Assembly (NCBI RefSeq): GCF_002813425.1
Contig: NZ_PHUL01000001.1
Location: forward strand, 2,983,001 to 3,047,000
DNA length: 64,000 bases
DNA from: Cellulophaga sp. RHA19
Lineage (GTDB): Bacteria > Bacteroidota > Bacteroidia > Flavobacteriales > Flavobacteriaceae
Direction: 5' to 3'
In this document: one piece after another, positions 36,986-45,393 of the stretch
Layout of the letters: each line of letters starts with the position of its first letter
Numbering within the stretch: the first letter of the stretch is position 1
The notes under the pieces: generated by a model
Database searches by the model: none
Seen by the model: the letters and a program-made list of their open reading frames with translations, nothing else
What the model was told of the DNA's origin: nothing
Made by a program: the position numbers and the translations under genes

Positions 36986-38086
36986 ATGAAATTGAATTGG
37001 AAGATTTTTTCACTTTTTTGCCTAACACTTTTATTTATTTCTTGCGGTAATGCAGACGATGATGTAAAGTTTGACTTTAACGATAAAGGTGAATTAGGAA
37101 AAGGAACAACCGTAGATGATTGCCTTGGTTTTGGCGAGAATGATCTAATATTATCTATACAAGAACAATACACAGCTAAACCCTCTAAAGTATCAGTGTT
37201 TTTTAAAGTATCTGACGCAGACGGTAACCCTGTTGTTGGCCTAGTAGAAGATGACTTTACAATATATGAACAAGGTAGAAATGATGACTGTTTTAATAGA
37301 ATATCTACTACCGAGTCTTCAAAAGATATATCTCCTAACGGACAAATATTTAATAACAGCACATTACTTGTATTAGATTTAAGTAAAAGTGTATTAGATA
37401 GTAGTTTAGATGAATTAAAAGCTGCGTCTATTAGTTTTATAAATAATGTAATGCCAGAAGAAGACAAAAAAAGTGACTCTTTTAAAATGAGTATTCATTG
37501 GTTTGATGGTGAAGATAAATTACATGAATTAAACCCTTTAACTTCTTCTAGAGACGAGTTAATTGCTGCAATAGAAAGTATCACAAGTACTATTAGCTCT
37601 GATGCCTCTACAGATTTATATGGGGCAGCAATAAGATCTACAGATTTAGCTAGTAAATATTTAAAAGATAATACAGCAAAAGATGTTATTGGCGCAGCCT
37701 CTGTAGTTTTATTTACAGATGGTACAGACCAAGCGTCTAGATACACTAAAGCTGCTGCCTTAAAAAAGGTAACAGATGCAGATCCTAACATATCTTTCTT
37801 TTCTATTGGTTTGGGTAGTGAAATTGATACTGAAGTTTTAAAAGAACTTGGTAAAACATTTAGTGTATTTGCCACTAATAAAGAAGAGTTAGAAACTACA
37901 TTTAACGAGATTTCTACTAAAATATCTGAAAGAGCTAATAGTTTTTACTTATTTGAGTACTGTACTCCTAAAAGAGATGGTAGTGGCACAAGTAACCTGG
38001 TAATACAAGTTAAAAAACAAAACAGAGAAGGCGCTGTACAAACCAAATTTAGCGCAGACGGTTTTACTGGTGGTTGCGGTCTATAA
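36986..38086 (+). CDS. von Willebrand factor A domain lipoprotein
   Basis: 366 residues: signal peptide with lipobox FISC (Cys20) followed by GNADDD, an N-terminal Ig-like segment (SVFFKVSDADGNPVVGLVED) and a vWA domain over ~110-310 with MIDAS motif DLSKS and later TDLYGA and FTDGTD. A C-terminal cysteine-containing tail follows (FEYCTPKRDGSG, GGCGL). Probably a metal-dependent protein- or glycan-binding surface lipoprotein. It ends at its own terminator. Confidence 0.85.
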   Translation: MKLNWKIFSLFCLTLLFISCGNADDDVKFDFNDKGELGKGTTVDDCLGFGENDLILSIQEQYTAKPSKVSVFFKVSDADGNPVVGLVEDDFTIYEQGRNDDCFNRISTTESSKDISPNGQIFNNSTLLVLDLSKSVLDSSLDELKAASISFINNVMPEEDKKSDSFKMSIHWFDGEDKLHELNPLTSSRDELIAAIESITSTISSDASTDLYGAAIRSTDLASKYLKDNTAKDVIGAASVVLFTDGTDQASRYTKAAALKKVTDADPNISFFSIGLGSEIDTEVLKELGKTFSVFATNKEELETTFNEISTKISERANSFYLFEYCTPKRDGSGTSNLVIQVKKQNREGAVQTKFSADGFTGGCGL

Positions 38087-38110
38087 TATTAATTTTATGA
38101 ATTAAAATTA

Positions 38111-38143
38111 AAAAGAGTTTCTAATTTAGAAGCTCTTTTTTTT
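38111..38143 (+). terminator. Rho-independent terminator
   Basis: 13-bp stem AAAAGAGTTTCTA / TAGAAGCTCTTTT (one G-U pair) with a 3-nt loop, then eight T. It ends the vWA gene. Confidence 0.85.
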
Positions 38144-38256
38144 GCCTAAAAAGTAGGGTTTTCCTAGCTATAGTTGTTTTAATAATATACCAAGCAATTA
38201 GTATTTATATGAAATGCAATTGCAAACCAATTACTAACACTATAACATATAATAAA

Positions 38257-38424
38257 ATGGGAATACTAAAAGAAATTATCCACGAAAGCGCCATTGGCAA
38301 CAAACCAGCAATTTACAAAGCATTTGTAATAAGTGTATTTATTAGCATAGTATTAATTAGTTTTACAATGCTAACTGCAATACTTAGAAACCCACAACAA
38401 GTAATTACTGGATTTGGGTACTAA
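38257..38424 (+). CDS. Small single-span membrane protein, hypothetical
   Basis: About 55 residues: a short charged N-terminus (MGILKEIIHESAIG), one transmembrane helix (AFVISVFISIVLISFTML), and a short polar tail. The start is taken at the ATG at 38257. A longer reading to 38209 adds a Cys/Thr-rich stretch with no obvious sense. Its stop overlaps that of the convergent M14 gene by 4 nt. Unknown function; could be real or chance. Confidence 0.45.
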   Translation: MGILKEIIHESAIGNKPAIYKAFVISVFISIVLISFTMLTAILRNPQQVITGFGY

Positions 38425-39899
38425 TCATTTTTTAATACCAAACCATTTGTAAAAGTACCTTTACCTGTAGTTAAATCTATTAAATAACCATTAACAACTG
38501 CGTAAACGATTTTACCATTTTTCTCTAAAAAGAAATTAGGATTTTTACCCGGTGTTAATCGTAACGTTTTAGGTAATACATAACCAGTATTAACTATATG
38601 TAAGGGTAATTTGGTACTTTTAACTTTACTAGGTATTGTAGCAACAGGAATATACATAAAACCTTCCTTTAAAAGAGAAAGTGCATTTAAACCTAAAAAC
38701 TGATCTAAATTAGCTATTGTTTTAGGATATACTTTTGCAGGTACTATAGTATAACCTTTTGCATTAAAAGTAAAATACCCATAATAGGTAGATAAGTCTC
38801 CCTGATCTGCTATTTTACCTAAATTATAAAAATCGGTGTGTTTAGGGTTATCTATTTCTGTATGGTTAATTCCTATATCTAACTTGTATGTTTTACCTAA
38901 CAAATTATAACTAACGTTAGTCATTTTTAAGTCGAACATTTTTCTATCGTTTTCAGGGATTTTATTATAATCATCTATAGGAATATTAGCATAAGACCCA
39001 TTTGCAATAGTGTATATAGCAGATAATATAGATACGTAATTTAGCTTACGTATTTCTTGCTTCTCTATGTCATCATAATTACCACCAGATTCTATTAAAA
39101 TAGCACTTGTACCCCATTTTTGTATATTATCACCAAAAGCACGCGGTTCAAAATCATCATTATAACGCCCTACTTGTCCTGGCGCATATTTTTGTATAAT
39201 GCTATTCATAAACACAATTACCTTCATAGCATTACCACGTACGCTATTAATATCTTTTTCGTAGTTATAAGCAGGTGCTAAATAAGATATAGTTGCAGGT
39301 TTGTTTGTACGCTCTGCATTGTAGTACGTACTTTGGTCGTGTAAATTAAAGCCAAAATCTGCCTTAAGACTATCTCTAACTCTTTTTAAAACCCTACCCT
39401 CTGGAGATTGTAAATGCAAAGCATCTCTATTTATATCTATACCTAAAGTATTACTACGAGTATAATACTCTGCTCCATCTGGATTAAGCATTGGTAAAAA
39501 GTGTAAAGTTAAGTTACTTAATATTTCTTTTTTTTCATCAGTAAAAGAATCTGCATTTAAAAAATTAAGAATATCAAAAATAGCTTGTGTAGCTGTAGGC
39601 TCATCTCCGTGCATCTGAGACCATAAAAAGACATTAATTTTACCTGTACCAATACTTACCAAAGATATACTACGCCCTTCTATAGACTCTCCTACTTTAG
39701 CAACCTTAAACTTAGTGTTGTTTGCAAACTTCTGCAATAATGGCTGTATGCTTTTATGTTTAATTCTACGCTCTTTTAAACTACCTTCTTTATATGTATC
39801 ATAAGTACTATATAAACTACTAGTTATTTCTTTTTGTTGCGCATAACTATTAAATACAACACTTAAAACAACCACAATGCTAAGGACTAAAGACTTCAT
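38421..39899 (-). CDS. M14-family zinc carboxypeptidase
   Basis: 492 residues with a signal peptide (to about NSYAQ). The zinc ligands are in SQMHGDEPTATQ (HxxE) and FGFNLHDQSTYY, and the catalytic Glu is in ILIESGGNYDD. ARG-type substrate residues (GIDINRDALHLQSPEGR) are also typical of M14. It is a secreted or periplasmic metallocarboxypeptidase, with a ~150-residue beta C-terminal part. No clear -7 box is visible ahead of the gene. Confidence 0.9.
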   Translation of the reverse strand: MKSLVLSIVVVLSVVFNSYAQQKEITSSLYSTYDTYKEGSLKERRIKHKSIQPLLQKFANNTKFKVAKVGESIEGRSISLVSIGTGKINVFLWSQMHGDEPTATQAIFDILNFLNADSFTDEKKEILSNLTLHFLPMLNPDGAEYYTRSNTLGIDINRDALHLQSPEGRVLKRVRDSLKADFGFNLHDQSTYYNAERTNKPATISYLAPAYNYEKDINSVRGNAMKVIVFMNSIIQKYAPGQVGRYNDDFEPRAFGDNIQKWGTSAILIESGGNYDDIEKQEIRKLNYVSILSAIYTIANGSYANIPIDDYNKIPENDRKMFDLKMTNVSYNLLGKTYKLDIGINHTEIDNPKHTDFYNLGKIADQGDLSTYYGYFTFNAKGYTIVPAKVYPKTIANLDQFLGLNALSLLKEGFMYIPVATIPSKVKSTKLPLHIVNTGYVLPKTLRLTPGKNPNFFLEKNGKIVYAVVNGYLIDLTTGKGTFTNGLVLKND

Positions 39900-39954
39900 A
39901 CTATTATTAATTTATATTACTGCAAGATAATGAATGGTATTAAGTAAAATCTAC

Positions 39955-39962
39955 TATTTTTG
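39955..39962 (+). promoter_or_regulatory. -7 element (TATTTTTG) for serine hydrolase
   Basis: TATTTTTG, 24 nt before the ATG at 39987. Confidence 0.6.
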
Positions 39963-39986
39963 AAATAGAGATTAACCCATTCTAAA

Positions 39987-41321
39987 ATGAAAAATTTAAA
40001 AAGAGTATTACTTGTTTTGTTAGTTGTTGTAATTGTAGCCGTTGTTTACAATTACCCAAAATTAAATATGATTTCTGGTTATGCAGTTAAAAATATGGCA
40101 TCTAATGTTTTTATTGCAGATAGAACAGCTGAGGAAATTAATACCGTAGATAACAATGTACCATTAATAAAATTAGCAGACTCTAAGGTTGATAAAAATA
40201 CCAAAAGTGCTACGTCTTCAGTTTTTGGATTAATGACGCGTAAAGCGGTTTACAGAGATGGTTTAGGAGCTGTTTTAATTAATGATGATTATGACCCAAC
40301 TAAGTTTACGCTACAACCACGTAGAAATTTCACAAAAACTGGCTTGCCTTTTCCTTATGGCGATAAAAAACAAAAAGACACTGTATTTACTACCGTAGAC
40401 TATACTGCATTACAAAAAGCTATAGATATAGGTTTCTCTAACCCAGATATTCAAAAAACAAGAAGTACAATTGTTATTTATAAAGACCAGATTATTGCAG
40501 AAAATTATGCTGGCGGTTTTACGGCTGATACTAAAATTTTAGGTTGGTCTATGACAAAAAGTATTGTATCTACCTTATACGGAATATTGCAGTGTAAAGG
40601 AAAATTAAACGTTAACCAATTAGCTCCTATTCCTGAGTGGCAAAATGACGAAAGAAAAAACATCACTTACAATCATCTACTACGTATGCAAAGTGGTTTA
40701 GAATGGGATGAAAACTACACAGAAATATCTGATGCTACTAAAATGCTTTTTTTAGAGTCTGATATGACTTTGGTTCAACAAAAAAAAGAAGCTATTGCTA
40801 AACCAACAGAAATTTGGAATTATTCTTCAGGTACATCTAACTTATTATCTGGTTTATTAAAAAAGAATTTTAAAACTCATCAAGAATACTTGGATTTTCC
40901 TTATGCTAGTTTAATAGATAAAATAGGAATGCACTCTATGTTAATTGAAGCAGATATGGAAGGTAATTACGTAGGTTCTTCTTATGGCTGGGCAACCACT
41001 AGAGATTGGGCTAAGTTTGGATTACTATACTTACACAAAGGAAATTGGAATGGGAAAAGAATTTTTGATTCTGAGTGGGTAGACTATGTTTCTAAACCTA
41101 CTGCACACTCAGACGGTACTTACGGTGGTCATTTTTGGTTAAATGCAGAAGGCAGGTTCCCTGATGTTCCTAAAGATATGTATTACGCTAGTGGTTACCA
41201 GGGGCAGTATGTTTTTGTAATACCTTCTAAAGATTTAGTTGTTGTAAGAACCGGACTTGCAACATATCCTATTTTTGACTTAAATGGCTTTTTAGGAGCT
41301 GTTGTTAAAGCAGTAAAATAA
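39987..41321 (+). CDS. Class C beta-lactamase-like serine hydrolase
   Basis: 444 residues: an N-terminal membrane helix (LLVLLVVVIVAVVYN) then a serine-hydrolase domain with the SxxK motif in GWSMTKSIVST, a Tyr motif in WNYSSGTSN and YYASGYQGQYVFVIP near the C-terminus. It belongs to the broad penicillin-binding or esterase family; true beta-lactamase activity is not implied. Anchored in the inner membrane with the domain in the periplasm. The downstream gap holds the twin repeats. Confidence 0.88.
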   Translation: MKNLKRVLLVLLVVVIVAVVYNYPKLNMISGYAVKNMASNVFIADRTAEEINTVDNNVPLIKLADSKVDKNTKSATSSVFGLMTRKAVYRDGLGAVLINDDYDPTKFTLQPRRNFTKTGLPFPYGDKKQKDTVFTTVDYTALQKAIDIGFSNPDIQKTRSTIVIYKDQIIAENYAGGFTADTKILGWSMTKSIVSTLYGILQCKGKLNVNQLAPIPEWQNDERKNITYNHLLRMQSGLEWDENYTEISDATKMLFLESDMTLVQQKKEAIAKPTEIWNYSSGTSNLLSGLLKKNFKTHQEYLDFPYASLIDKIGMHSMLIEADMEGNYVGSSYGWATTRDWAKFGLLYLHKGNWNGKRIFDSEWVDYVSKPTAHSDGTYGGHFWLNAEGRFPDVPKDMYYASGYQGQYVFVIPSKDLVVVRTGLATYPIFDLNGFLGAVVKAVK

Positions 41322-41426
41322 TAGAATAAGTTTAAAGTATAGATAAGCCTACAACATACTTATCTACACTAACCACATATTAGAACACGTTGACAACATA
41401 AAGTTTTACAAACCTTAAAATCACTA

Positions 41427-41434
41427 TATATTTG
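41427..41434 (+). promoter_or_regulatory. -7 element (TATATTTG) ahead of repeat copy 1
   Basis: TATATTTG at the position expected for a promoter of a roughly 80-nt transcript ending at the hairpin 41484-41519. No TTG -33 is found at standard spacing. Confidence 0.45.
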
Positions 41435-41439
41435 CTGTA

Positions 41440-41520
41440 TAGTTAGTTAGAATAAAATTTTCATTTTCATATAGTGTTCTCGTAAAAAGAGTCTTGTTTT
41501 TGCCGACAAGACTCTTTTTC
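41440..41520 (+). ncRNA. Candidate small RNA 1
   Basis: Predicted from the -7 box at 41427-41434 to the end of a 13-bp perfect hairpin (41484-41496 with 41507-41519, AAAAAGAGTCTTG / CAAGACTCTTTTT) that would be a rho-independent terminator. The region before the hairpin (TCATATAGTGTTCTCGT) is unstructured and identical in both copies, as a seed would be. Because the hairpin has T-runs on both strands, direction rests on the -7 box alone. Confidence 0.45.
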
Positions 41521-41640
41521 ATTTTAAAAGCTTTTTATATAGCACACTAATTAGCTTCAAGTTATTTTAACTCAAAAAAAGAAACCATTTTTCTGTAGGC
41601 CCAATAATTGCTTTTTAAAACGAAATTAAGAGCACAAAAA

Positions 41641-41825
41641 AGCCCCACAACATAAACTTCTATTTTTACCACATAAAAGAGCTCTTTTACAACATAAAAT
41701 TTTAAAACCTTTAAAGTCTATATATATTAGTAGTGTTATTAAAAAAGAATAAATTTTTCATTTTCATATAGTGTTCTCGTAAAAAGAGTCTTGTTTTTGC
41801 CGACAAGACTCTTTTTCATTTTAAA
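41641..41825 (+). repeat. Direct repeat copy 2
   Basis: Second copy of the element; 41755-41825 is identical to 41458-41528. Its -7 region reads TATATTAG rather than TATATTTG, one base from consensus, so its promoter may be weaker. Confidence 0.85.
41737..41817 (+). ncRNA. Candidate small RNA 2
   Basis: Paralogue of candidate 1, with the identical seed-like tract and hairpin (41781-41793 with 41804-41816). The upstream promoter is imperfect. On the minus strand both copies could instead encode a short peptide starting MKKSLVGKNKTLFTRTLYEN. Confidence 0.4.
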
Positions 41826-41873
41826 TACTTTTTAATGAAAAAATATCACTCAGTATATTCCTATTATTTATAC

Positions 41874-41910
41874 CAAAAAAAAAGTGCTCAATAATTATTG
41901 AACACTTTTA
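41874..41910 (-). terminator. Terminator of the DEAH helicase gene
   Basis: Inverted repeat AAAAGTGCTCAATAA / TTATTGAACACTTTT (one mismatch) around 41880-41908 with a long T-run on the minus strand. It lies just beyond the stop at 41931. Confidence 0.75.
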
Positions 41911-41930
41911 ATATTAATAGATTTAGAAAA

Positions 41931-43493
41931 TTAATCTTCTGGTGGATAACCGTGTATTTTTTCAAAATCTCTATCAAAATTCTCTCTTAAATAAGCTGTT
42001 AATCTCTTTTTGTAATCATCTTTTAACCAACTTAAAAAGTTAAATGTACTTCTGCTTATACACTTTGCGTACATTTGTATACGGTGATCTATATCACCAT
42101 CTAATATTTTAGACAAAGCAAGAGCATCATAAACATCTTCACTGTTTTCTATACATATTTTTGCGTGCTGCTCTATAGAACGTTCTAAAACTACTTTAGA
42201 CGATTCACCTCCAGAAACGGCACTTACATATGTTTCTTTTATATCAAAATAAACCTCTTCGGATTTTGCAAATTGCTCACGAATTTCCTCTGGCATCTCG
42301 TGCTTAAAGGTACTTTCTATATCTTCATCGTTCTTTAAACGATCCATATAAAAATTAGGATTGCTAAAGATTGTTTGCCAATCTAAATCTGCTCCCCAAG
42401 GTCCAAACCTATGGTAATTGTTACCTAAATCTATTACCGTAAATTTAGATTTATTATTTAAAATACGAGAACCACGACCAATCATCTGATAATACAATGT
42501 AAGAGATTTGGTTGCTCTGTTTAATATAATAGTGTCTATTGTAGGCTCATCAAAACCAGTAGTTAAAATACTCACAGATGTTAAAATGGCATCTGGAGTT
42601 TCTTTAAACCAGTTTAATATTTGTTTACGCTGTTTTTTTGTGGCCGTATTATCTAAATGCATTACAGGGTAGCCAGCATCTTTAAAAGTATAATATACTT
42701 GTATAGATGTGTTAATACCGTTATTAAAAATAAGTGTTTTTTTATTTTTAGAATGCTCTTTATAAGCCTCCATAAGCTTATCTAACATTGCTGTGCTAGA
42801 GTATAAATCTTCTGAAGATTTTACGGTATAATCACCATTAGAACCAATTTCTAACGATGTTAATCCCATATTATATTGGTGTACTTCTGCACGAGCCAAA
42901 AACTCGTTTTCTATAAGAGAACCAATGCTTTCACCTGTAATTAGCTCATCATAATTATCTTTCATTGGTAAGTTCTTGTTAGAACTTAAAGGTGTTGCTG
43001 TAACTCCTAAAATAAAAGATTTATCAAAAAATTTAAAAAGCTTAGTAAATGAGTTGTAATGTGCCTCATCAATAATTACAAGACCAATGTCAGATATATC
43101 TAACATATCATCATTTAAACGATTGTTAAGGGTTTCTACCATTGCAACAAAACAACTATACCTTTCTTGGTCATCTAAATTTGCTGTACTGTTTACTACC
43201 TTACTAATTACACCAAAACTATCTAACATTTTAGACGTTTGGTTACACAGTTCTACACGGTGCGTCATAATTAACACCTTTTTTTGGTGGTGCTTAAGGT
43301 ACTGTCTTACTATTTCAGAAAATATAACAGTTTTACCACCACCTGTAGGCAATTGGTATAGTAAATGATGGTCATCTGGAGCAGACTCAAAGCGCTCAAA
43401 AATCTCATTTAAAGCTCCTTTTTGGTAGTCATAAAGCTCTTTGTCTGTCTTCTTTTCTTGTAATTCGAAAGCAGTCTTCGTCATAGTATCCAT
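41931..43493 (-). CDS. DEAH-box superfamily 2 helicase (SSL2-like)
   Basis: About 520 residues. Helicase motifs: QLPTGGGKTVIFSEIV (Walker A), MTHRVELCNQT, VIIDEAHYNSF (DEAH), GVTATPL, SILTTGFDEP and QMIGRGSR. The C-terminal ~150 residues are unassigned. This resembles stand-alone SSL2/type-I-R-like helicases of unknown role. The start is set at 43493 or 43484, because the longer frame to 43517 begins inside the -7 box at 43507-43514. No methylase or nuclease gene is adjacent, so a restriction role is not supported. Confidence 0.88.
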   Translation of the reverse strand: MDTMTKTAFELQEKKTDKELYDYQKGALNEIFERFESAPDDHHLLYQLPTGGGKTVIFSEIVRQYLKHHQKKVLIMTHRVELCNQTSKMLDSFGVISKVVNSTANLDDQERYSCFVAMVETLNNRLNDDMLDISDIGLVIIDEAHYNSFTKLFKFFDKSFILGVTATPLSSNKNLPMKDNYDELITGESIGSLIENEFLARAEVHQYNMGLTSLEIGSNGDYTVKSSEDLYSSTAMLDKLMEAYKEHSKNKKTLIFNNGINTSIQVYYTFKDAGYPVMHLDNTATKKQRKQILNWFKETPDAILTSVSILTTGFDEPTIDTIILNRATKSLTLYYQMIGRGSRILNNKSKFTVIDLGNNYHRFGPWGADLDWQTIFSNPNFYMDRLKNDEDIESTFKHEMPEEIREQFAKSEEVYFDIKETYVSAVSGGESSKVVLERSIEQHAKICIENSEDVYDALALSKILDGDIDHRIQMYAKCISRSTFNFLSWLKDDYKKRLTAYLRENFDRDFEKIHGYPPED

Positions 43494-43506
43494 TTCTATT
43501 GGGCTG

Positions 43507-43514
43507 CAAAAATA
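43507..43514 (-). promoter_or_regulatory. -7 element (TATTTTTG) for DEAH helicase
   Basis: Minus-strand TATTTTTG, 13 nt before the ATG at 43493. It overlaps the first codons of the longer reading frame, which decides the start. Confidence 0.65.
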
Positions 43515-43594
43515 CATTCTTTAGCGCGCTTTTAACGAATAATTAGCGAAAAAACTATTCACAAATTTTAAAAAAAATATAGATATAGTAAAAA

Positions 43595-44530
43595 TTAAGA
43601 CTTTTTTCCTATTCGGTTAGAGAATCTAGAAAATATCATAATTTTTTTCTTGGTATTAATAAAATAAACTCCTGTTAAAAGTATTACTGCGGCCGCAACA
43701 GATTGTGCTGTAATAGTTTCATCTAAAAAATACCATCCTAAAAGTAATGCTATAATTGGGTTTACATAGGTAGAAGTTGCAACTTTTTCTGGTGATACAA
43801 ACTTTAATAAATAATTAAAAGAGGTAAATGCAACTATACTACCAAATACAATTAAAAGTAGCATTGCCATTTGTGTTTTTCCTTCCCATTCTGTTGGTAA
43901 TGACCAAGTTTCACCAAAATAAAAACTAGCAATTAATAAAAAGAAACCACCTGATAACATTTGATAACCAGTATTTACAAAATAATTTTTAGGCAAGTCA
44001 TACTTAGCAACAAACAAGCTACCACTAGACCAACTAATCATACAAATAAATATCATTATCATACCTAAAAGCGATCCTTCTTGGTTAACAACTTGTTTTT
44101 GACTAACCAATAAGTAGATACCAATAATGCCTAAAACAACACCAACAATAGACATTGGTTTTATTTTTTTACCCTGAAAAATTCTCATTAACAATAAAAC
44201 CACTAGTGGTTGTGCAGATATTTCTAATGCAGCAAAACCACTATCTACATAACGTAAAGCCCACACCACTACTCCGTTTCCTAAAGCTAAAAATAAAAAG
44301 CCAGCTATTACTGTATTTAGCAATTGTTTTGCTGTTACTTTTATTTCTATTTTTAAAAATTTACTTATAATAAAAACTAGTAAACCAGCAGTAATAAAAC
44401 GTATTGCCGCTAACATAAAAGGTGGCAACTCTGTTACAGCAATTTTATTTAATAAATAGGTAGATCCCCAAATTACATAAATAGAGAAAAAAGCCAGTAT
44501 TATTAAGGTGGTATTAGAGGATTTATTCAT
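43595..44530 (-). CDS. EamA/DMT-family transporter
   Basis: About 311 residues with ten hydrophobic helices in two EamA repeats. Signatures: FFSIYVIWGSTYLLNKIAV, PPFMLAAIRFITAGLLVF and FAALEISAQPLVVLLL in repeat one, and ISWSSGSLFVAKY, SFNYLLKFVSPEKVATSTYVNP in repeat two. Drug/metabolite exporter type; substrate unknown. The start is taken as the ATG at 44530, since the longer frame to 44560 overlaps the -7 box. Confidence 0.9.
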   Translation of the reverse strand: MNKSSNTTLIILAFFSIYVIWGSTYLLNKIAVTELPPFMLAAIRFITAGLLVFIISKFLKIEIKVTAKQLLNTVIAGFLFLALGNGVVVWALRYVDSGFAALEISAQPLVVLLLMRIFQGKKIKPMSIVGVVLGIIGIYLLVSQKQVVNQEGSLLGMIMIFICMISWSSGSLFVAKYDLPKNYFVNTGYQMLSGGFFLLIASFYFGETWSLPTEWEGKTQMAMLLLIVFGSIVAFTSFNYLLKFVSPEKVATSTYVNPIIALLLGWYFLDETITAQSVAAAVILLTGVYFINTKKKIMIFSRFSNRIGKKS

Positions 44531-44557
44531 TATAAAAACAACTAGTTTAGAAAAGCA

Positions 44558-44565
44558 CAAAAATA
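44558..44565 (-). promoter_or_regulatory. -7 element (TATTTTTG) for EamA transporter
   Basis: Minus-strand TATTTTTG, 28 nt before the ATG at 44530. Confidence 0.65.
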
Positions 44566-44651
44566 AGTATAACTTTTAAGTTTATAAGAGTAAAATAAAG
44601 TCTTAATATAAGTTCTTAACATACATCAATGTAAAATATAGTATAGCTACT

Positions 44652-44659
44652 TAAATTTG
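44652..44659 (+). promoter_or_regulatory. -7 element (TAAATTTG) for pirin gene
   Basis: TAAATTTG, 15 nt before the ATG at 44674. Confidence 0.6.
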
Positions 44660-44673
44660 CATTATACTAACAT

Positions 44674-45393
44674 ATGGTTATGAAAACAATACTACATAAA
44701 GCAGATACAAGAGGACACGCAAACCACGGTTGGTTAAACTCTTACCACACCTTTAGCTTTGCTAATTACCAAGACGCAGAACGTATGAATTTTGGTGCAT
44801 TACGTGTATTAAATGATGATACCGTTACAGAAGGCAGAGGCTTTGGAACTCACCCACATAAAAATATGGAAATAATTTCTATACCATTAATGGGCGATTT
44901 AAAGCACCAAGACAATATGGGTAATTCTACAGTAATTAAAGAAGGAGACATACAAGTTATGAGTGCTGGTACTGGAGTTATGCATAGTGAACATAACAAA
45001 AACCTAGATAAAGCTGTTCAGTTTTTGCAAATTTGGATTATTCCCAATACAGAAAATGTTAACCCTAGATATGATCAAATTTCTACATCAGAGCTACATA
45101 AACCTAATAAGTTATACCAAATATTGTCTCCTAATAAAGAGGATGCCGGTGTATGGATTTACCAAGATGTTTGGTTTAATTTAGGTGATTTTACTAATGA
45201 TACAACTACTACCTATACTATAAACAAAAAGGGCAATGGTATATATGCTTTTGTTTTAGAGGGTGATATAGAAATTGAAAATCAACAGTTAAATAAGCGT
45301 GATGGTTTTGGTCTTTGGGAAACAGACAGTATTACCATAAATGCTAGTAAAAACAGTAAAATATTACTTATGGAAGTTCCTATGTTTTTTTAA
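44674..45393 (+). CDS. Pirin family protein (cupin dioxygenase type)
   Basis: 239 residues. The N-terminal cupin has FGTHPHKNMEIISIPL and VMSAGTGVMHSEHN, giving the metal-binding His, His, His and Glu of pirins/YhhW. The C-terminal cupin (YAFVLEGDIEIENQQLNKRDGFGLWE) lacks metal ligands. YhhW-like pirins degrade quercetin in vitro; the physiological substrate is unknown. A second ATG two codons in is also a possible start. Its stop codon directly abuts that of the convergent Crp/Fnr gene, with no terminator between. Confidence 0.92.
   Translation: MVMKTILHKADTRGHANHGWLNSYHTFSFANYQDAERMNFGALRVLNDDTVTEGRGFGTHPHKNMEIISIPLMGDLKHQDNMGNSTVIKEGDIQVMSAGTGVMHSEHNKNLDKAVQFLQIWIIPNTENVNPRYDQISTSELHKPNKLYQILSPNKEDAGVWIYQDVWFNLGDFTNDTTTTYTINKKGNGIYAFVLEGDIEIENQQLNKRDGFGLWETDSITINASKNSKILLMEVPMFF

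Larger units (their letters stand above)
41347..41528 (+). repeat. Direct repeat copy 1
   Basis: The 3' part (41458-41528) is identical over 71 nt to 41755-41825. The 5' part aligns loosely with copy 2, sharing ACAACATAAA, a TTTTA/AAACCTT tract and CTATATAT. The gradient of identity suggests selection on the transcribed 3' part, or recent conversion of it. Confidence 0.85.
41322..41930. other. Intergenic region with two direct repeats
   Basis: This 609-nt gap between the 3' ends of convergent genes has no conventional gene. It holds two copies of an element of about 180 nt at an offset of 297 nt (about 41347-41528 and 41641-41825). The last 71 nt of each are identical, while the 5' parts are only loosely similar. 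Between the copies (41530-41640) I see nothing recognisable. The right end holds the terminator of the leftward helicase gene. Confidence 0.8.

Noticed and set aside
39987..41321. Class C beta-lactamase-like gene as an antibiotic-resistance gene
   Set aside because: The SxxK family includes many esterases and peptidases, the enzyme is membrane anchored, and no AmpC-specific signature or AmpR regulator is present.
41484..41816. Two hairpin repeats as a possible CRISPR or REP array
   Set aside because: There are only two copies, 297 nt apart, with no regularly spaced third copy and no cas genes; each looks like a terminator hairpin.
41931..43493. DEAH helicase as part of a restriction or defence system
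   Set aside because: No methylase, specificity or nuclease gene adjoins; neighbours are a transporter and a non-coding gap.
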